A DNA stretch of 64,000 nt from Roseburia lenta (GCF_014287435.1 NZ_JACOPG010000001.1:558001-622000); one strand, 5' to 3'. Counted from the first letter of the stretch, positions 32,475-39,910 are shown. Translations and numbers: made by a program. The notes: generated by a model not told the origin, from the letters alone.

Positions 32475-32738
32475 CTACCGTACATAGCCATCCTTGGTCA
32501 TCCGATGTCTCATTTCATTGACTATCTCTTGGATGGATGCTTTGCCCTCCTTGTCGATATATGTGCTCATCGTCTCCATCTGTACGTCCTTCTTATACTC
32601 GCCGTTACAAATTGTCGTAAAAACACTCGCAGCGCCGTCTGTACAGCAGCATATGTTAATGGATATATCTCCCTGCTCACTTGCATCCATAGCAAGGTCT
32701 AAGATCCTGTGTAATTTGTATCTTGCACTTTCTTTCAT
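32475..32738 (-). CDS. small phage protein of unknown function
   Basis: This 87-residue protein begins MKESARYKLHRILDLAMDA and ends SIQEIVNEMRHRMTKDGYVR, with a strand-rich middle that includes ICCCTDGAASVF. It sits nine bases upstream of the zinc-finger gene and overlaps the upstream gene by four bases. No family recognised. Confidence 0.7.
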   Translation of the reverse strand: MKESARYKLHRILDLAMDASEQGDISINICCCTDGAASVFTTICNGEYKKDVQMETMSTYIDKEGKASIQEIVNEMRHRMTKDGYVR

Positions 32739-32938
32739 GATGCCGTCCTTTCCAGATAATCTTCTCTAATGTCTTTCCAAATGTCTTCCTCACACTCCCA
32801 GCAAAACCACTGGCCGTTGTAATAGACCGCTTTATCTTCCCATATGACACCACCACACCTGTCACAGTGGCACATGGCTTCTTCCTTGCGCTCATTCTCT
32901 AAGTCATGAACCGCTTGTAATTCCCATGGTTCTTGCAT
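32735..32938 (-). CDS. small zinc-ribbon phage protein
   Basis: This 67-residue protein has CHCDRCGGVIWEDKAVYY and WFCWECEEDIW, two CxxC pairs in the LIM/zinc-ribbon style. An overlapping frame at 32677-32895 lacks these features and was rejected. Function unknown. Confidence 0.72.
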   Translation of the reverse strand: MQEPWELQAVHDLENERKEEAMCHCDRCGGVIWEDKAVYYNGQWFCWECEEDIWKDIREDYLERTAS

Positions 32939-32983
32939 AATTCTTCTTTGTCCTTTATAATTTGATTGATTGATTTTAAAGTT

Positions 32984-33010
32984 GCACCGCTTCGTCGGTG
33001 CTTCTTTTTA
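32984..33010 (+). terminator. rightward-facing hairpin between early genes
   Basis: GCACCG and CGGTGC (32984-32989, 32996-33001) enclose CTTCGT and are followed on the plus strand by TTCTTTTT. It faces against the leftward early genes and could limit antisense transcription. Prediction only. Confidence 0.45.
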
Positions 33011-33211
33011 TGTCTCTGACTCGTCCAGAGTCTCAATATATCTGATAAACTCTATATCTCTTGCCTGCTCAACGTTCATGTCCTCTATCACTTCTACAGC
33101 AGTTCCAAATTTGTTTATCATGTCTTGTGGCGCGTTCTTTGTTACATCTACGAACACGATACATCCAAAGAACACCACCGCGCCTAATAGAGCCAACAGA
33201 ACGTCTTTCAT
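33008..33211 (-). CDS. small single-pass membrane protein
   Basis: This 67-residue protein has one N-terminal hydrophobic helix (LLALLGAVVFFGCIVFVDV, about 4-22) and a charged C-terminal tail. It overlaps the adjacent helix-turn-helix gene by four bases. Function unknown; similar small membrane proteins are frequent in early phage regions. Confidence 0.65.
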   Translation of the reverse strand: MKDVLLALLGAVVFFGCIVFVDVTKNAPQDMINKFGTAVEVIEDMNVEQARDIEFIRYIETLDESET

Positions 33212-33429
33212 TTTTCCACCCCTTTCTTTAGTCGGTACTCGGTAAAAGTAGTCTTTTTGCCATACCGATTTCTTTCTTCTCTGGTTATTTTTTCAAATTC
33301 GTAACCCTCTTCTTTTAGGTCGTGTATACGACTTGCCAACCGATACACACCCAACTCTTCCATGGCTTCTTTTGTTGTGATGCCAACATGATCTTTGAGG
33401 TAATCAATGATTTGTTCACACTGCGTCAT
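33208..33429 (-). CDS. small helix-turn-helix protein
   Basis: This 73-residue protein has QIIDYLKDHVGITTKEAMEE followed by LGVYRLASRIHDLKEEGYEF, a winged helix-turn-helix of the HTH_39 kind often used by phages as a small regulator. It overlaps the next gene by 14 bases. Confidence 0.75.
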   Translation of the reverse strand: MTQCEQIIDYLKDHVGITTKEAMEELGVYRLASRIHDLKEEGYEFEKITREERNRYGKKTTFTEYRLKKGVEK

Positions 33430-33715
33430 CGTCTACCTCCTCATCTTCGGGGACGACCATGTCAAGTGCTTCCCGAAGATTAAACTTCGGAACATACTTC
33501 CGTGCGTTTTTATCCTTGAGCAGCTTTCGATACTTTATGTAATCAGCAACGACTCCTACGTTTATCTCGTTGTCGATAATCGCGTATGAATTGTATCTTC
33601 CCAACTCCATCTGTTCTCGTATGCCTGCTTCAATTCGGTACACCGTCTGCCTGCTCATACCAAACGTTCGGCACAATGACGATTTGTTTTGGTATATGGT
33701 AATATCGTTTTTCAT
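33416..33715 (-). CDS. small DNA-binding phage protein
   Basis: This 99-residue protein has KSSLCRTFGMSRQTVYRIEA, a helix-turn-helix near the N-terminus, then an acidic C-terminus (PEDEEVDDDAV). It is the first gene of this early block after the regulator region and may regulate or organise early functions. Confidence 0.7.
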   Translation of the reverse strand: MKNDITIYQNKSSLCRTFGMSRQTVYRIEAGIREQMELGRYNSYAIIDNEINVGVVADYIKYRKLLKDKNARKYVPKFNLREALDMVVPEDEEVDDDAV

Positions 33716-33806
33716 GCTCTCTCCTTTCTCCTAGATTTTCATCTACTATCTGTGCTATACTGCCTGCGTAACCTTAAGTTCAATTTCTTCAAGGAGGTTC
33801 CTTACA

Positions 33807-34361
33807 ATGTTTTCTTTTTCCCCTTTGACCACAACCAACATTATCGAAATCCTAGGCATAATCTTTTCTTCCATCGCAAGCCTTATTGCCATCATTATTT
33901 CTGTTAAAACCCTGAAACAAAATTCCAAGATGATTGAGGAATCTACGCGTCCTTATCTTGTCATCTACCAAGCCCTAACTAATTTTCAAATGCCCACATA
34001 CTACTTGATTCTGAAAAATTATGGGCAATCTGGTGCTACCATCTGTTCCATTGACTGTTCACCTAATCTGGTCGACTACTCTTTATGTAATAGTCATGTT
34101 CCTTTTTCAAACTTTAGAAATGAAACCATTGCTCCAGATCAGTCGTTTGTGTGTTCCCTTGATAGAAAAAAGGTATTTACTCAACCTGTTACTTTCCACT
34201 TCACGATTACATACACTGCTAACGGTCATTTGTATTCTGATTCGTTTTCCATCAATCCAGACGTAACTGCCAATATGGTTCAAACCAGAGCATCAACCCC
34301 AGGGGAAGAACTCAAAATCATGTCATTTGCACTCCAAGATTTAGTGGAAAAACATTTATAA
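33807..34361 (+). CDS. membrane-anchored protein, rightward accessory gene
   Basis: This 184-residue protein has one N-terminal hydrophobic segment (about 11-34, IIEILGIIFSSIASLIAIII) and a basic SVKTLKQNSKM border, then a soluble strand-rich domain with RPYLVIYQALTN and NYGQSGATIC. It stands alone on the plus strand within leftward early genes, with its own AAGGAGG site and a TATACT box at about 33755. It looks like a lysogenic accessory gene. Function unknown. Confidence 0.75.
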   Translation: MFSFSPLTTTNIIEILGIIFSSIASLIAIIISVKTLKQNSKMIEESTRPYLVIYQALTNFQMPTYYLILKNYGQSGATICSIDCSPNLVDYSLCNSHVPFSNFRNETIAPDQSFVCSLDRKKVFTQPVTFHFTITYTANGHLYSDSFSINPDVTANMVQTRASTPGEELKIMSFALQDLVEKHL

Positions 34362-34553
34362 AATTGGTGTCTTCCTCAATCTGTCTTTCACCTCATCCAA
34401 AATATATTCAACTGTTTCTAATGTCTGGGCTTCCTGTGGAAGTTCCTGCTTTAGAACATCTATGATTTTTTCTCTGATTTCCCTAGTTTTAGAAATTTCC
34501 AACACTACTTCATTGCATATATCTGGATCATATGTGTCATACACTACTTGCAT
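34356..34553 (-). CDS. small acidic phage protein
   Basis: This 65-residue helical protein, MQVVYDTYDPDICNEVVLEI, has a GGAGAAAA-type site and ends head to head with the membrane-protein gene. No family recognised. It precedes or follows the Cro-like gene in the leftward unit. Confidence 0.6.
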   Translation of the reverse strand: MQVVYDTYDPDICNEVVLEISKTREIREKIIDVLKQELPQEAQTLETVEYILDEVKDRLRKTPIL

Positions 34554-34603
34554 TGTGTTTTCTCCTTCCTCCTAGATTTTAGCATCCCTGGTATCTTTTT
34601 AAG

Positions 34604-34804
34604 TTACTCGTTGGCAAAAAAAATAGATACTGGGTCTTCAATATGCAACTCGTTAATCATAATCTGAATCTCATCGCTACCAAACACTCCATTTTTCATT
34701 TTTTCATAGAATGTTTTCGGTGTGATTCCTATTTTAATTGCCACATCTGATTGCGAAAGTCCATTTTTCGCAATGATGCCTCTTAATTCATCTGTCTTTA
34801 TCAC
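34604..34804 (-). CDS. Cro-like regulator
   Basis: A GTG at 34804 with AAAGGAGAG upstream gives a 66-residue protein: MIKTDELRGIIAKNGLSQSD, VAIKIGITPKTFYEKMKNGV, a helix-turn-helix of the HTH_3 kind. It is the first leftward gene from the divergent promoter region and so the likely lytic regulator. The ATG at 34909 lies upstream of the promoter and was not used. Confidence 0.8.
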   Translation of the reverse strand: MIKTDELRGIIAKNGLSQSDVAIKIGITPKTFYEKMKNGVFGSDEIQIMINELHIEDPVSIFFANE

Positions 34805-34940
34805 AATATCTCTCCTTTCTGTAACTTGTGAGGTTACTATAAATATATCACATTTTTGTAACTTGTCAAGATATTTTCGATTGATTTTATAACTTTTTTG
34901 TGCTATCATAAAGTTACTTCATTAGAAAGGAGTTTTCGTT
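34805..34940. promoter_or_regulatory. divergent cro/cI promoter-operator region
   Basis: Leftward: TTGACA (34869-34864) and TATATT (34847-34842), spacer 16. Rightward: TTGATT (34881-34886) and TATCAT (34904-34909), spacer 17. GTAACTT-type half sites recur at 34821, 34858, 34888 (ATAACTT) and, inverted, at 34911; the first with GTTAC at 34833 forms an inverted pair. These are probable repressor/Cro operators. Confidence 0.7.
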
Positions 34941-35309
34941 ATGACTATTGGTGAGCGAATAAAAGAAGTCCGAACAAGACTTGGAATAAGTCAAGTTTCC
35001 TTTGCCGACAAAATAGGCGTTTCAAAACAAACTCTATACAAATATGAAAATAACATAATAACCAATATACCATCAGACAAAATAGAAGCAATAGCAAAGG
35101 TGAGTGGATATTCTCCTTCTTATTTGATGGGATGGGAAGAACCAGAAGACGAAAATCAAACCGGCTATTATCTTAACCAAGATACAGCACAATATGCAGA
35201 TTTTCTCCTGCATCACCCTGAATACCAAGTACTATTTGATGCATCACGGAAAGTTAAACCTGAGGATATAGAAAAGGCTCTCACTGCCCTCGGATTATTT
35301 AGTGAATGA
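34941..35309 (+). CDS. CI-like repressor (HTH_3)
   Basis: This 122-residue protein has a HTH_3 domain (IGERIKEVRTRLGISQVSFA, KIGVSKQTLYKYENN, residues 2-60) and YSPSYLMGWEE, then a short dimerisation tail. It lacks an S24 peptidase domain, so self-cleavage on DNA damage is not expected. An ImmA-like protease follows directly, suggesting ImmR/ImmA-style derepression. Confidence 0.88.
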   Translation: MTIGERIKEVRTRLGISQVSFADKIGVSKQTLYKYENNIITNIPSDKIEAIAKVSGYSPSYLMGWEEPEDENQTGYYLNQDTAQYADFLLHHPEYQVLFDASRKVKPEDIEKALTALGLFSE

Positions 35310-35356
35310 CATTAATGGTACATCCTATTTGCTATTATCCAAATGGAGGTATTGAT

Positions 35357-35569
35357 ATGGATAATATTAGGACTATAATGGCTGACTTGCCTAATACCAT
35401 TGGCGGTTACACCATAAGGCAGGATGATTTTTACACAATAATTCTTAATCAGAATTTATCACACGAAAAAAATGTAATCACATATGCACACGAATTATCT
35501 CATATCGTGAACAATGATTTCGATTCCAGTTGTTCCGCTGGGTTAATAGAGATATTCGCACATAAATAA
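35357..35569 (+). CDS. ImmA/IrrE-like metallopeptidase
   Basis: Start MDNIRTIMADLPNTIGGY at 35357 has a GGAGGTATT site; the open frame from 35306 overlaps the repressor. The 70-residue protein has the zinc-protease motif YAHELSHIVNNDF and ends IEIFAHK. By analogy with ImmA of ICEBs1 it should cleave the CI-like repressor and start induction. It is short, but compact ImmA proteins of this form are common in phages. Confidence 0.82.
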   Translation: MDNIRTIMADLPNTIGGYTIRQDDFYTIILNQNLSHEKNVITYAHELSHIVNNDFDSSCSAGLIEIFAHK

Positions 35570-35591
35570 CATTTTTATGTTATGTTATCTA

Positions 35592-35628
35592 TTTGAGCAC
35601 TGTAGCTACAGACTCAAATTGATATAAT
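35592..35628 (+). promoter_or_regulatory. palindromic operator and -10 box upstream of the zinc-ribbon gene
   Basis: TTTGAG and CTCAAA arms (35592-35597, 35613-35618) enclose a 12-bp perfect palindrome CTGTAGCTACAG (35600-35611). TATAAT follows at 35623-35628. No good -35 hexamer is at the right distance, so an activator or repressor may bind the palindrome. Confidence 0.45.
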
Positions 35629-35653
35629 AAAATACATACAAGGAGGCTTTGTT

Positions 35654-35902
35654 ATGAAATGTCCAAAATGTGGAAGTGAAAACGTAACCATTGAGCTTGT
35701 CCAAGCTCAAAGCAAAACAAAAAAACATGGCAATGGGTTAGGTGGTCATGTGAATAATGCTGCAAGAGGCTTGACCGCCATGTGCACCTTAGGAATGTCC
35801 AATCTCGTATGGAAAAAATCCAAAGGCAATGAAAAAACAACATTCACAAACGAAAAAGTTTGTTTATGTCAAAATTGCGGAAATTCTTGGGGCATTAAAT
35901 AA
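35654..35902 (+). CDS. zinc-ribbon protein of the lysogeny region
   Basis: This 82-residue protein has MKCPKCGSENVTIELV at the N-terminus and CLCQNCGNSWGIK at the C-terminus, so two CxxC pairs could hold one zinc. The middle is glycine-rich (HGNGLGGHVNNAARG) with a hydrophobic LTAMCTLGM. It has an AAGGAGG site and its own promoter region. Function unknown. Confidence 0.72.
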   Translation: MKCPKCGSENVTIELVQAQSKTKKHGNGLGGHVNNAARGLTAMCTLGMSNLVWKKSKGNEKTTFTNEKVCLCQNCGNSWGIK

Positions 35903-35907
35903 AAAAT

Positions 35908-35930
35908 CCCCGGTGCTATTAGCACCGGGG
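35908..35930 (-). terminator. leftward terminator after the zinc-ribbon gene
   Basis: A perfect 10-bp GC-rich stem (CCCCGGTGCT / AGCACCGGGG) has a T run only on the minus strand, so it mainly stops leftward, antisense transcripts coming from the toxin-antitoxin locus. Confidence 0.75.
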
Positions 35931-36033
35931 AACTACTACTGCTACATATGATACCTTGACAACTTAATACATTTACCTGGGAAGTCGAGGGACGGTTGCA
36001 TCTACTCCGAGCCTGTGAAGGGGGATGATGCCA

Positions 36034-36120
36034 ATGGTCACATACTCTGATTTATTCACTTTTGTGATAATGATATGTACTATTGTTTCGCTAGTTATTT
36101 CTTTGCTACATAAAAAATAA
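36034..36120 (+). CDS. holin-like type I toxin peptide
   Basis: MVTYSDLFTFVIMICTIVSL plus VISLLHKK is a 28-residue single-pass peptide with a lysine-rich end, matching the putative holin-like toxin (Hol-Tox) family. A GGGGG-type site lies nine bases upstream; two further in-frame ATGs are too near it. A terminator follows directly and an antisense promoter faces it. Such peptides damage the membrane when their RNA antitoxin is lost, keeping the element in the population. Annotated by pattern; no expression evidence. Confidence 0.72.
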   Translation: MVTYSDLFTFVIMICTIVSLVISLLHKK

Positions 36121-36155
36121 CCGCCCTGCTCCTGACAAGAACTGGCGGTTATTTT
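36113..36155. terminator. bidirectional terminator of the toxin locus
   Basis: AATAACCGCC (36116-36125) pairs with GGCGGTTATT (36144-36153). A/T runs on both sides let it act for the toxin mRNA and for the antisense RNA. Confidence 0.82.
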
Positions 36156-36210
36156 ATCAATAGTTTTTCGCCGGAGTAGATAGTGGCGGCTATCTATCGG
36201 CTTTCCTGCT
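36113..36210 (-). ncRNA. predicted antisense RNA antitoxin
   Basis: A strong promoter at 36246-36217 would start a leftward RNA at about 36210 that ends at the hairpin 36116-36153, or at 35908 if it reads through. It would pair with the 3' end of the toxin mRNA. Ends are inferred. Confidence 0.5.
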
Positions 36211-36216
36211 AAATGT

Positions 36217-36246
36217 ATTATAAACTCACAGTTGCATTTTTGTCAA
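36217..36246 (-). promoter_or_regulatory. sigma-A promoter of the antisense RNA
   Basis: TTGACA (36246-36241) and TATAAT (36222-36217) are separated by 18 bases on the minus strand and point toward the toxin gene. Both hexamers are consensus. Confidence 0.75.
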
Positions 36247-36319
36247 TGTGGCTGTCTCGAACTGCACAATAAAAAAAACGCTGTATTACCGAACTGGTGT
36301 TTGATTATTGGAGGTACAA

Positions 36320-36763
36320 ATGAGTGTAACATTAACACAAACAGAAGCCGAAGAAATTTTAAAGATGTTAAAATATTCTCTGACTGATGAAATTACTTTT
36401 CCAGAAAAGGGAAACGCAACAGAATTTGACGTTAGGGGAACTACCGCCAAAGATCTATTTTCAATTAGAATATATCGTGGTAAAATTAACCGTAATAAAT
36501 ACGAAATTGGAGCAAGAATAAGAAAAAACGGAACTATGTTATTAGAATTACATATAAATCCAGGAAAACCACATCAAAATCCTGATGGTTCAAAATTAGT
36601 CGGCTCGCATTGGCATATTTATACAGAAGAATATGGTCGGCATTTGGCTTTTCCAGCCGAAGACATTCAATCTGAAAAATTTATAGATAATACACTGCTC
36701 TTTCTAAATAGATTTAATGTAATTGAAAAACCACGAATAAATTGCCAACTTGAATTACTATAA
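36320..36763 (+). CDS. DUF6978-like protein, first gene of a two-gene module
   Basis: Start MSVTLTQTEAEEILKML at 36320 has a GGAGG site. The 147-residue protein has FSIRIYRGKINRNKYEIGAR, LELHINPGKPHQNPDG and GSHWHIYTEEYG, the pattern I recall for DUF6978. It is followed 23 bases later by a DUF1828 gene, a pairing known from bacterial accessory loci suspected to be toxin-antitoxin or defence modules. It is more AT-rich than the phage structural genes. Confidence 0.68.
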   Translation: MSVTLTQTEAEEILKMLKYSLTDEITFPEKGNATEFDVRGTTAKDLFSIRIYRGKINRNKYEIGARIRKNGTMLLELHINPGKPHQNPDGSKLVGSHWHIYTEEYGRHLAFPAEDIQSEKFIDNTLLFLNRFNVIEKPRINCQLELL

Positions 36764-36786
36764 TAAAGTGAAAGGAGTGCATAATA

Positions 36787-37545
36787 ATGGATATAGAGAA
36801 GTATATTGATGATTATACAAATTGGCTAAAAAGTGAAATTACCTTCACAAAAATCGGTGAATATTATGAAATTAATACTCCTTTTTTAGATTGTAAAAAC
36901 GATTACCTTCAATTTTATGTAAAACAAGATGGAAACAATCTGTTCTTTACTGATGACGGTTACACCATAAACGATTTAGAGGCAACCGGCTTTAAAATGA
37001 CACCTAATAGAAAAAAACAATTATCCTCTATTCTTAATCAATATGGTGTTCATTTAGATCATAACGATTTAATTCTCTCTGCACCAGCAACAGAATTTGC
37101 AAAAAGGAAACATGCATTTATACAATGTATGCTAAAAGTCAATGACTTATATATGTCATCACGTTCAAAGGTTACCTCATATTTTCTAGATGATATACAA
37201 GATTTTTTTACAGAAAAAGAGATTTACTGTTTCAATAATATGCAATTTGTTGGGAAATCTGGCTATGCACATAATTATGATTTTGCCATACAGCGAACTC
37301 GCAATATGCCAGAGCGATTATGTCTTGCCATAAATAATCCCTCTCGTACTACCCTCAGTAGTACAATCTTTGCTTGGGATGATACTAAACCAGATAGACC
37401 TAAAGACTCCAAACTTATCGTTTTTTTGAATGATTCCAATAAATTAGGAAAAAATGTTGAGGATGCATTTCATAATTACGAAATCGATACTATTCGCTGG
37501 AGTGAGCGTAATCAACCGGCAAATATTCACCTATTAACTGCATAA
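36787..37545 (+). CDS. DUF1828/DUF1829 protein
   Basis: This 252-residue protein has an N-terminal DUF1828 domain (FLDCKNDYLQFYVKQDGNNL, FTDDGYTINDLEATGFKM) and a C-terminal DUF1829 part (FVGKSGYAHNYDFAIQRTRN, FLNDSNKLGKNVEDAF). The family is uncharacterised but often found on mobile elements beside a partner such as the gene before it. A toxin or defence role is a hypothesis. It ends before a palindrome upstream of the integrase. Confidence 0.75.
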   Translation: MDIEKYIDDYTNWLKSEITFTKIGEYYEINTPFLDCKNDYLQFYVKQDGNNLFFTDDGYTINDLEATGFKMTPNRKKQLSSILNQYGVHLDHNDLILSAPATEFAKRKHAFIQCMLKVNDLYMSSRSKVTSYFLDDIQDFFTEKEIYCFNNMQFVGKSGYAHNYDFAIQRTRNMPERLCLAINNPSRTTLSSTIFAWDDTKPDRPKDSKLIVFLNDSNKLGKNVEDAFHNYEIDTIRWSERNQPANIHLLTA

Positions 37546-37582
37546 AAAACCGCCCCAGTGCTACCAACACCAGAGCGGTCAA
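37545..37582 (-). terminator. hairpin after the DUF1828 gene
   Basis: An ACCGC/GCGGT stem extended by weaker pairs is followed by a T run on the minus strand. It would stop leftward transcripts before they run antisense into the DUF1828 gene; rightward it has no T run. Confidence 0.5.
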
Positions 37583-37585
37583 GCC

Positions 37586-37628
37586 TTTGTATGATACAAA
37601 TGCCCTTCAAACAAGCATATTGTATCAT
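37586..37628. promoter_or_regulatory. palindromic repeats upstream of the integrase
   Basis: TTTGTATGATACAAA (37586-37600) is a perfect 15-bp palindrome. A second half site TTGTATCAT lies at 37620-37628, inverted to ATGATACAA. They lie about 80 bases before the integrase start and could bind a regulator or excisionase. Confidence 0.45.
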
Positions 37629-37709
37629 TCTTAGGCAGCCATACGCAAGCGGAACAATTGTTCTTTGCAGGCTGTTATTTTTGTACACTTTTTTAAGGAG
37701 GATGATACT

Positions 37710-38828
37710 ATGTGGACTGAAAAAATGAAGAATGGAAAAGTAAGGTTTGTAGAACGTTACATAGAGCCTCTGACAGGGCAAACGAAGAAAGTTTCGGTAG
37801 TATTCGATAAAAATACCACTGCAACACGAAAACAGGCTACAGAGGTCTTACAGGCACGTATCAATGATGCACTGTCCTCTACGTGTCTGTATGTAAAGCA
37901 AGACAACCTTACCTTAGAGGAGTTGGTTGACCTGTATCGGTCATACCAACAAAATGCGGTGACTGCATCAACATACCGGCGCAATTACTACGCAACCGAA
38001 ACCATGTTAAAACTTCTCGGTGCAGACACACTTGCGAAAAACCTTTCTGCAGGTTATGTGAAGTCAAGAATAATTAAGAAAGATGACGCACCATACACTG
38101 TAAATGAACGTATTCGACGATTCAAAGCAATGATCCGATGGGGTTATGAGAATGATTTTATTTCAGATATCAAATACCTGGACAAAATCAAACCTCTACC
38201 AGATAAAGAGGCACGCGAAAAATTGGAGCATAAATTTTTAGAGAAATCTGATTTAAAATGTTTGCTCGATGCAATGAAGGTAAAACACTGGTACTATCTA
38301 ACCTCGCTAATGGCTCTCTCTGGCCTACGCGTTGGTGAAGCATTAGCATTGACTATGAATGATATTGATTTCAAAGAAAAGGTCATTCACGTATCTAAAA
38401 CATACGATACCGTGAACCACAAGGTAACTTCGCCTAAAACTGTCACTTCTAATCGTGATGTGTTCATGCAGCCGGAACTCGAAAAGTTATTGCATGAAAT
38501 ACGAAAAGAAACCAATAAAAGAAAAATGCTCTATGGATTTCGTAGTAATCTTCTATTCTGTGACAGGAACGGAGATTACCTGCGCTACTATTCATTCAAT
38601 AAATATTTAAAAGAAACATCTATTGCTACACTTGGGAGACCTATTACGACGCACGTATTGCGCCATACACACGTTTCACTGCTTGCAGAGGCTGGTGTTC
38701 CACTAGAGACAATTACAAGGCGCGTAGGGCACGAAGACAGCGATATAACAAAGAGGGTTTATCTACACGTGACCGAAAGAATGAAAGAACGCGACAATGA
38801 AATTGTATCAAGAGTATCACTAATTTAA
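37710..38828 (+). CDS. int: phage integrase (tyrosine recombinase)
   Basis: Start MWTEKMKNGKVRFVERYIEP at 37710 has an AAGGAGG site; the frame is open from 37665. The 372-residue enzyme has an AP2-like arm-binding domain (1-45), a core-binding domain (about 65-165) and a catalytic domain with SGLRVGEALAL, THVLRHTHVSLLAEAG, VGHEDSD and the nucleophile in KRVYLHV. It should integrate and excise the phage at tRNA-Leu. A second recombinase follows 17 bases later. Confidence 0.92.
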   Translation: MWTEKMKNGKVRFVERYIEPLTGQTKKVSVVFDKNTTATRKQATEVLQARINDALSSTCLYVKQDNLTLEELVDLYRSYQQNAVTASTYRRNYYATETMLKLLGADTLAKNLSAGYVKSRIIKKDDAPYTVNERIRRFKAMIRWGYENDFISDIKYLDKIKPLPDKEAREKLEHKFLEKSDLKCLLDAMKVKHWYYLTSLMALSGLRVGEALALTMNDIDFKEKVIHVSKTYDTVNHKVTSPKTVTSNRDVFMQPELEKLLHEIRKETNKRKMLYGFRSNLLFCDRNGDYLRYYSFNKYLKETSIATLGRPITTHVLRHTHVSLLAEAGVPLETITRRVGHEDSDITKRVYLHVTERMKERDNEIVSRVSLI

Positions 38829-38845
38829 TTTGGGGGAGTTTTAAC

Positions 38846-39841
38846 ATGGAAGCAAAGACTATTCTAATCAATAAAATTATCACAAAGATGGGACCGGTAC
38901 TGCAAAGCGATCAGCTCGACTATCTCTACAACATACTAACGATTTCATTACATGATTATGATGTTACACAAGAAAAGAACGAAATCATAGAATACGACGA
39001 TTTCGACCGTTTTCTTTGTGAACAATATTACGCATCATTGAAAGTTGAGGGAAAGTCGCCTAAGACGATTGACCGGTACATGGAGCAGTTGCGTCTTATG
39101 ATGGAGTGGGTTCAGAAGCCGTTAAAAGAAATCAACTCAGAGGATATACGATACTACCTTGCGCTCTATCAGCAAAGAAGAAAGATAGCAAGTAGCACAC
39201 TGGATGGAATGAGACGTTGCATCTGTGCCTTTTATTCGTGGGCGGAATTTGCAGGCTACATAGATAAATCTCCGGCACGAAGAATAAAACAGATCAAGTT
39301 TCAAATCAAGAAAGAACCTGCGCTGACTTCTGGTCAGATAGAAAAAGCTATGATTAATTGTAAATCCATTCGCGATAAAGCAATCATATCGTTTATGTAT
39401 GAGACAGGAGCTCGCGTGTCAGAAGTGGCAGGGGTAAAGTTATCTGATATAGATTTTAATGAACGCACGGTACTGATCCATGGAAAAGGCGGAAAAGACC
39501 GTATCTCATTGTTCACAGACAAGTCTGCAATGTATCTGGAAGAATATTTGATGAATAGAGATTTGACGATAAGCGCCTTATTTGAAAGTAAACAAAAAGG
39601 ACATGCGCTGAGTGCTGCAGGTATTCGTACTATGGTTCATGGAGTCGGGGAACGCGCCGGCATAGAACGGTTGCATCCACATAGGTTCCGTGTCAGCCGG
39701 ATAACACACTTGGTTGATAGGGGGATGCCTTTACAAGATGTGCAAGAACTGGCAGGGCATACTTCCATCAACACCACTAGAGGCTATTATAGGAACACAT
39801 TGGACAACGTAAAATACTCATATCTAAAAGCAGCCCAATAA
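38846..39841 (+). CDS. second tyrosine recombinase, candidate tail fibre invertase
   Basis: This 331-residue XerD-like protein has a core-binding domain (FLCEQYYASLKVEGKSPKTI, about 50-150) and a catalytic domain with TGARVSEVAG, HGKGGKDR, HPHRFRVSRITHL, LAGHTSINTT and the tyrosine in RGYYRNT. The HxxR box is HRFR, not HxLRH. It lacks an AP2-like arm domain. In circular phage DNA it would end about 250 bases from the fibre tip cassette. It could invert the fibre segment, assist integration, or both; activity is inferred. Confidence 0.85.
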   Translation: MEAKTILINKIITKMGPVLQSDQLDYLYNILTISLHDYDVTQEKNEIIEYDDFDRFLCEQYYASLKVEGKSPKTIDRYMEQLRLMMEWVQKPLKEINSEDIRYYLALYQQRRKIASSTLDGMRRCICAFYSWAEFAGYIDKSPARRIKQIKFQIKKEPALTSGQIEKAMINCKSIRDKAIISFMYETGARVSEVAGVKLSDIDFNERTVLIHGKGGKDRISLFTDKSAMYLEEYLMNRDLTISALFESKQKGHALSAAGIRTMVHGVGERAGIERLHPHRFRVSRITHLVDRGMPLQDVQELAGHTSINTTRGYYRNTLDNVKYSYLKAAQ

Positions 39842-39844
39842 TCG

Positions 39845-39880
39845 TGGGGCAAAAATGGGGCAAAATGGGGCAAAAATGAG
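39845..39880. repeat. TGGGGCAAA direct repeats, right att arm
   Basis: Three copies of TGGGGCAAAA-type repeats lie just after the second recombinase gene, matching two copies at 1091-1111. Candidate arm-type integrase sites. Confidence 0.5.
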
Positions 39881-39910
39881 TGATTTTTTTGAGACAGTCT
39901 GATACAGTAA

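Noticed and set aside
32677..32895. Alternative zinc-like frame overlapping 32735-32938
   Set aside because: The other frame carries two clean CxxC pairs and fits the overlap pattern of its neighbours.
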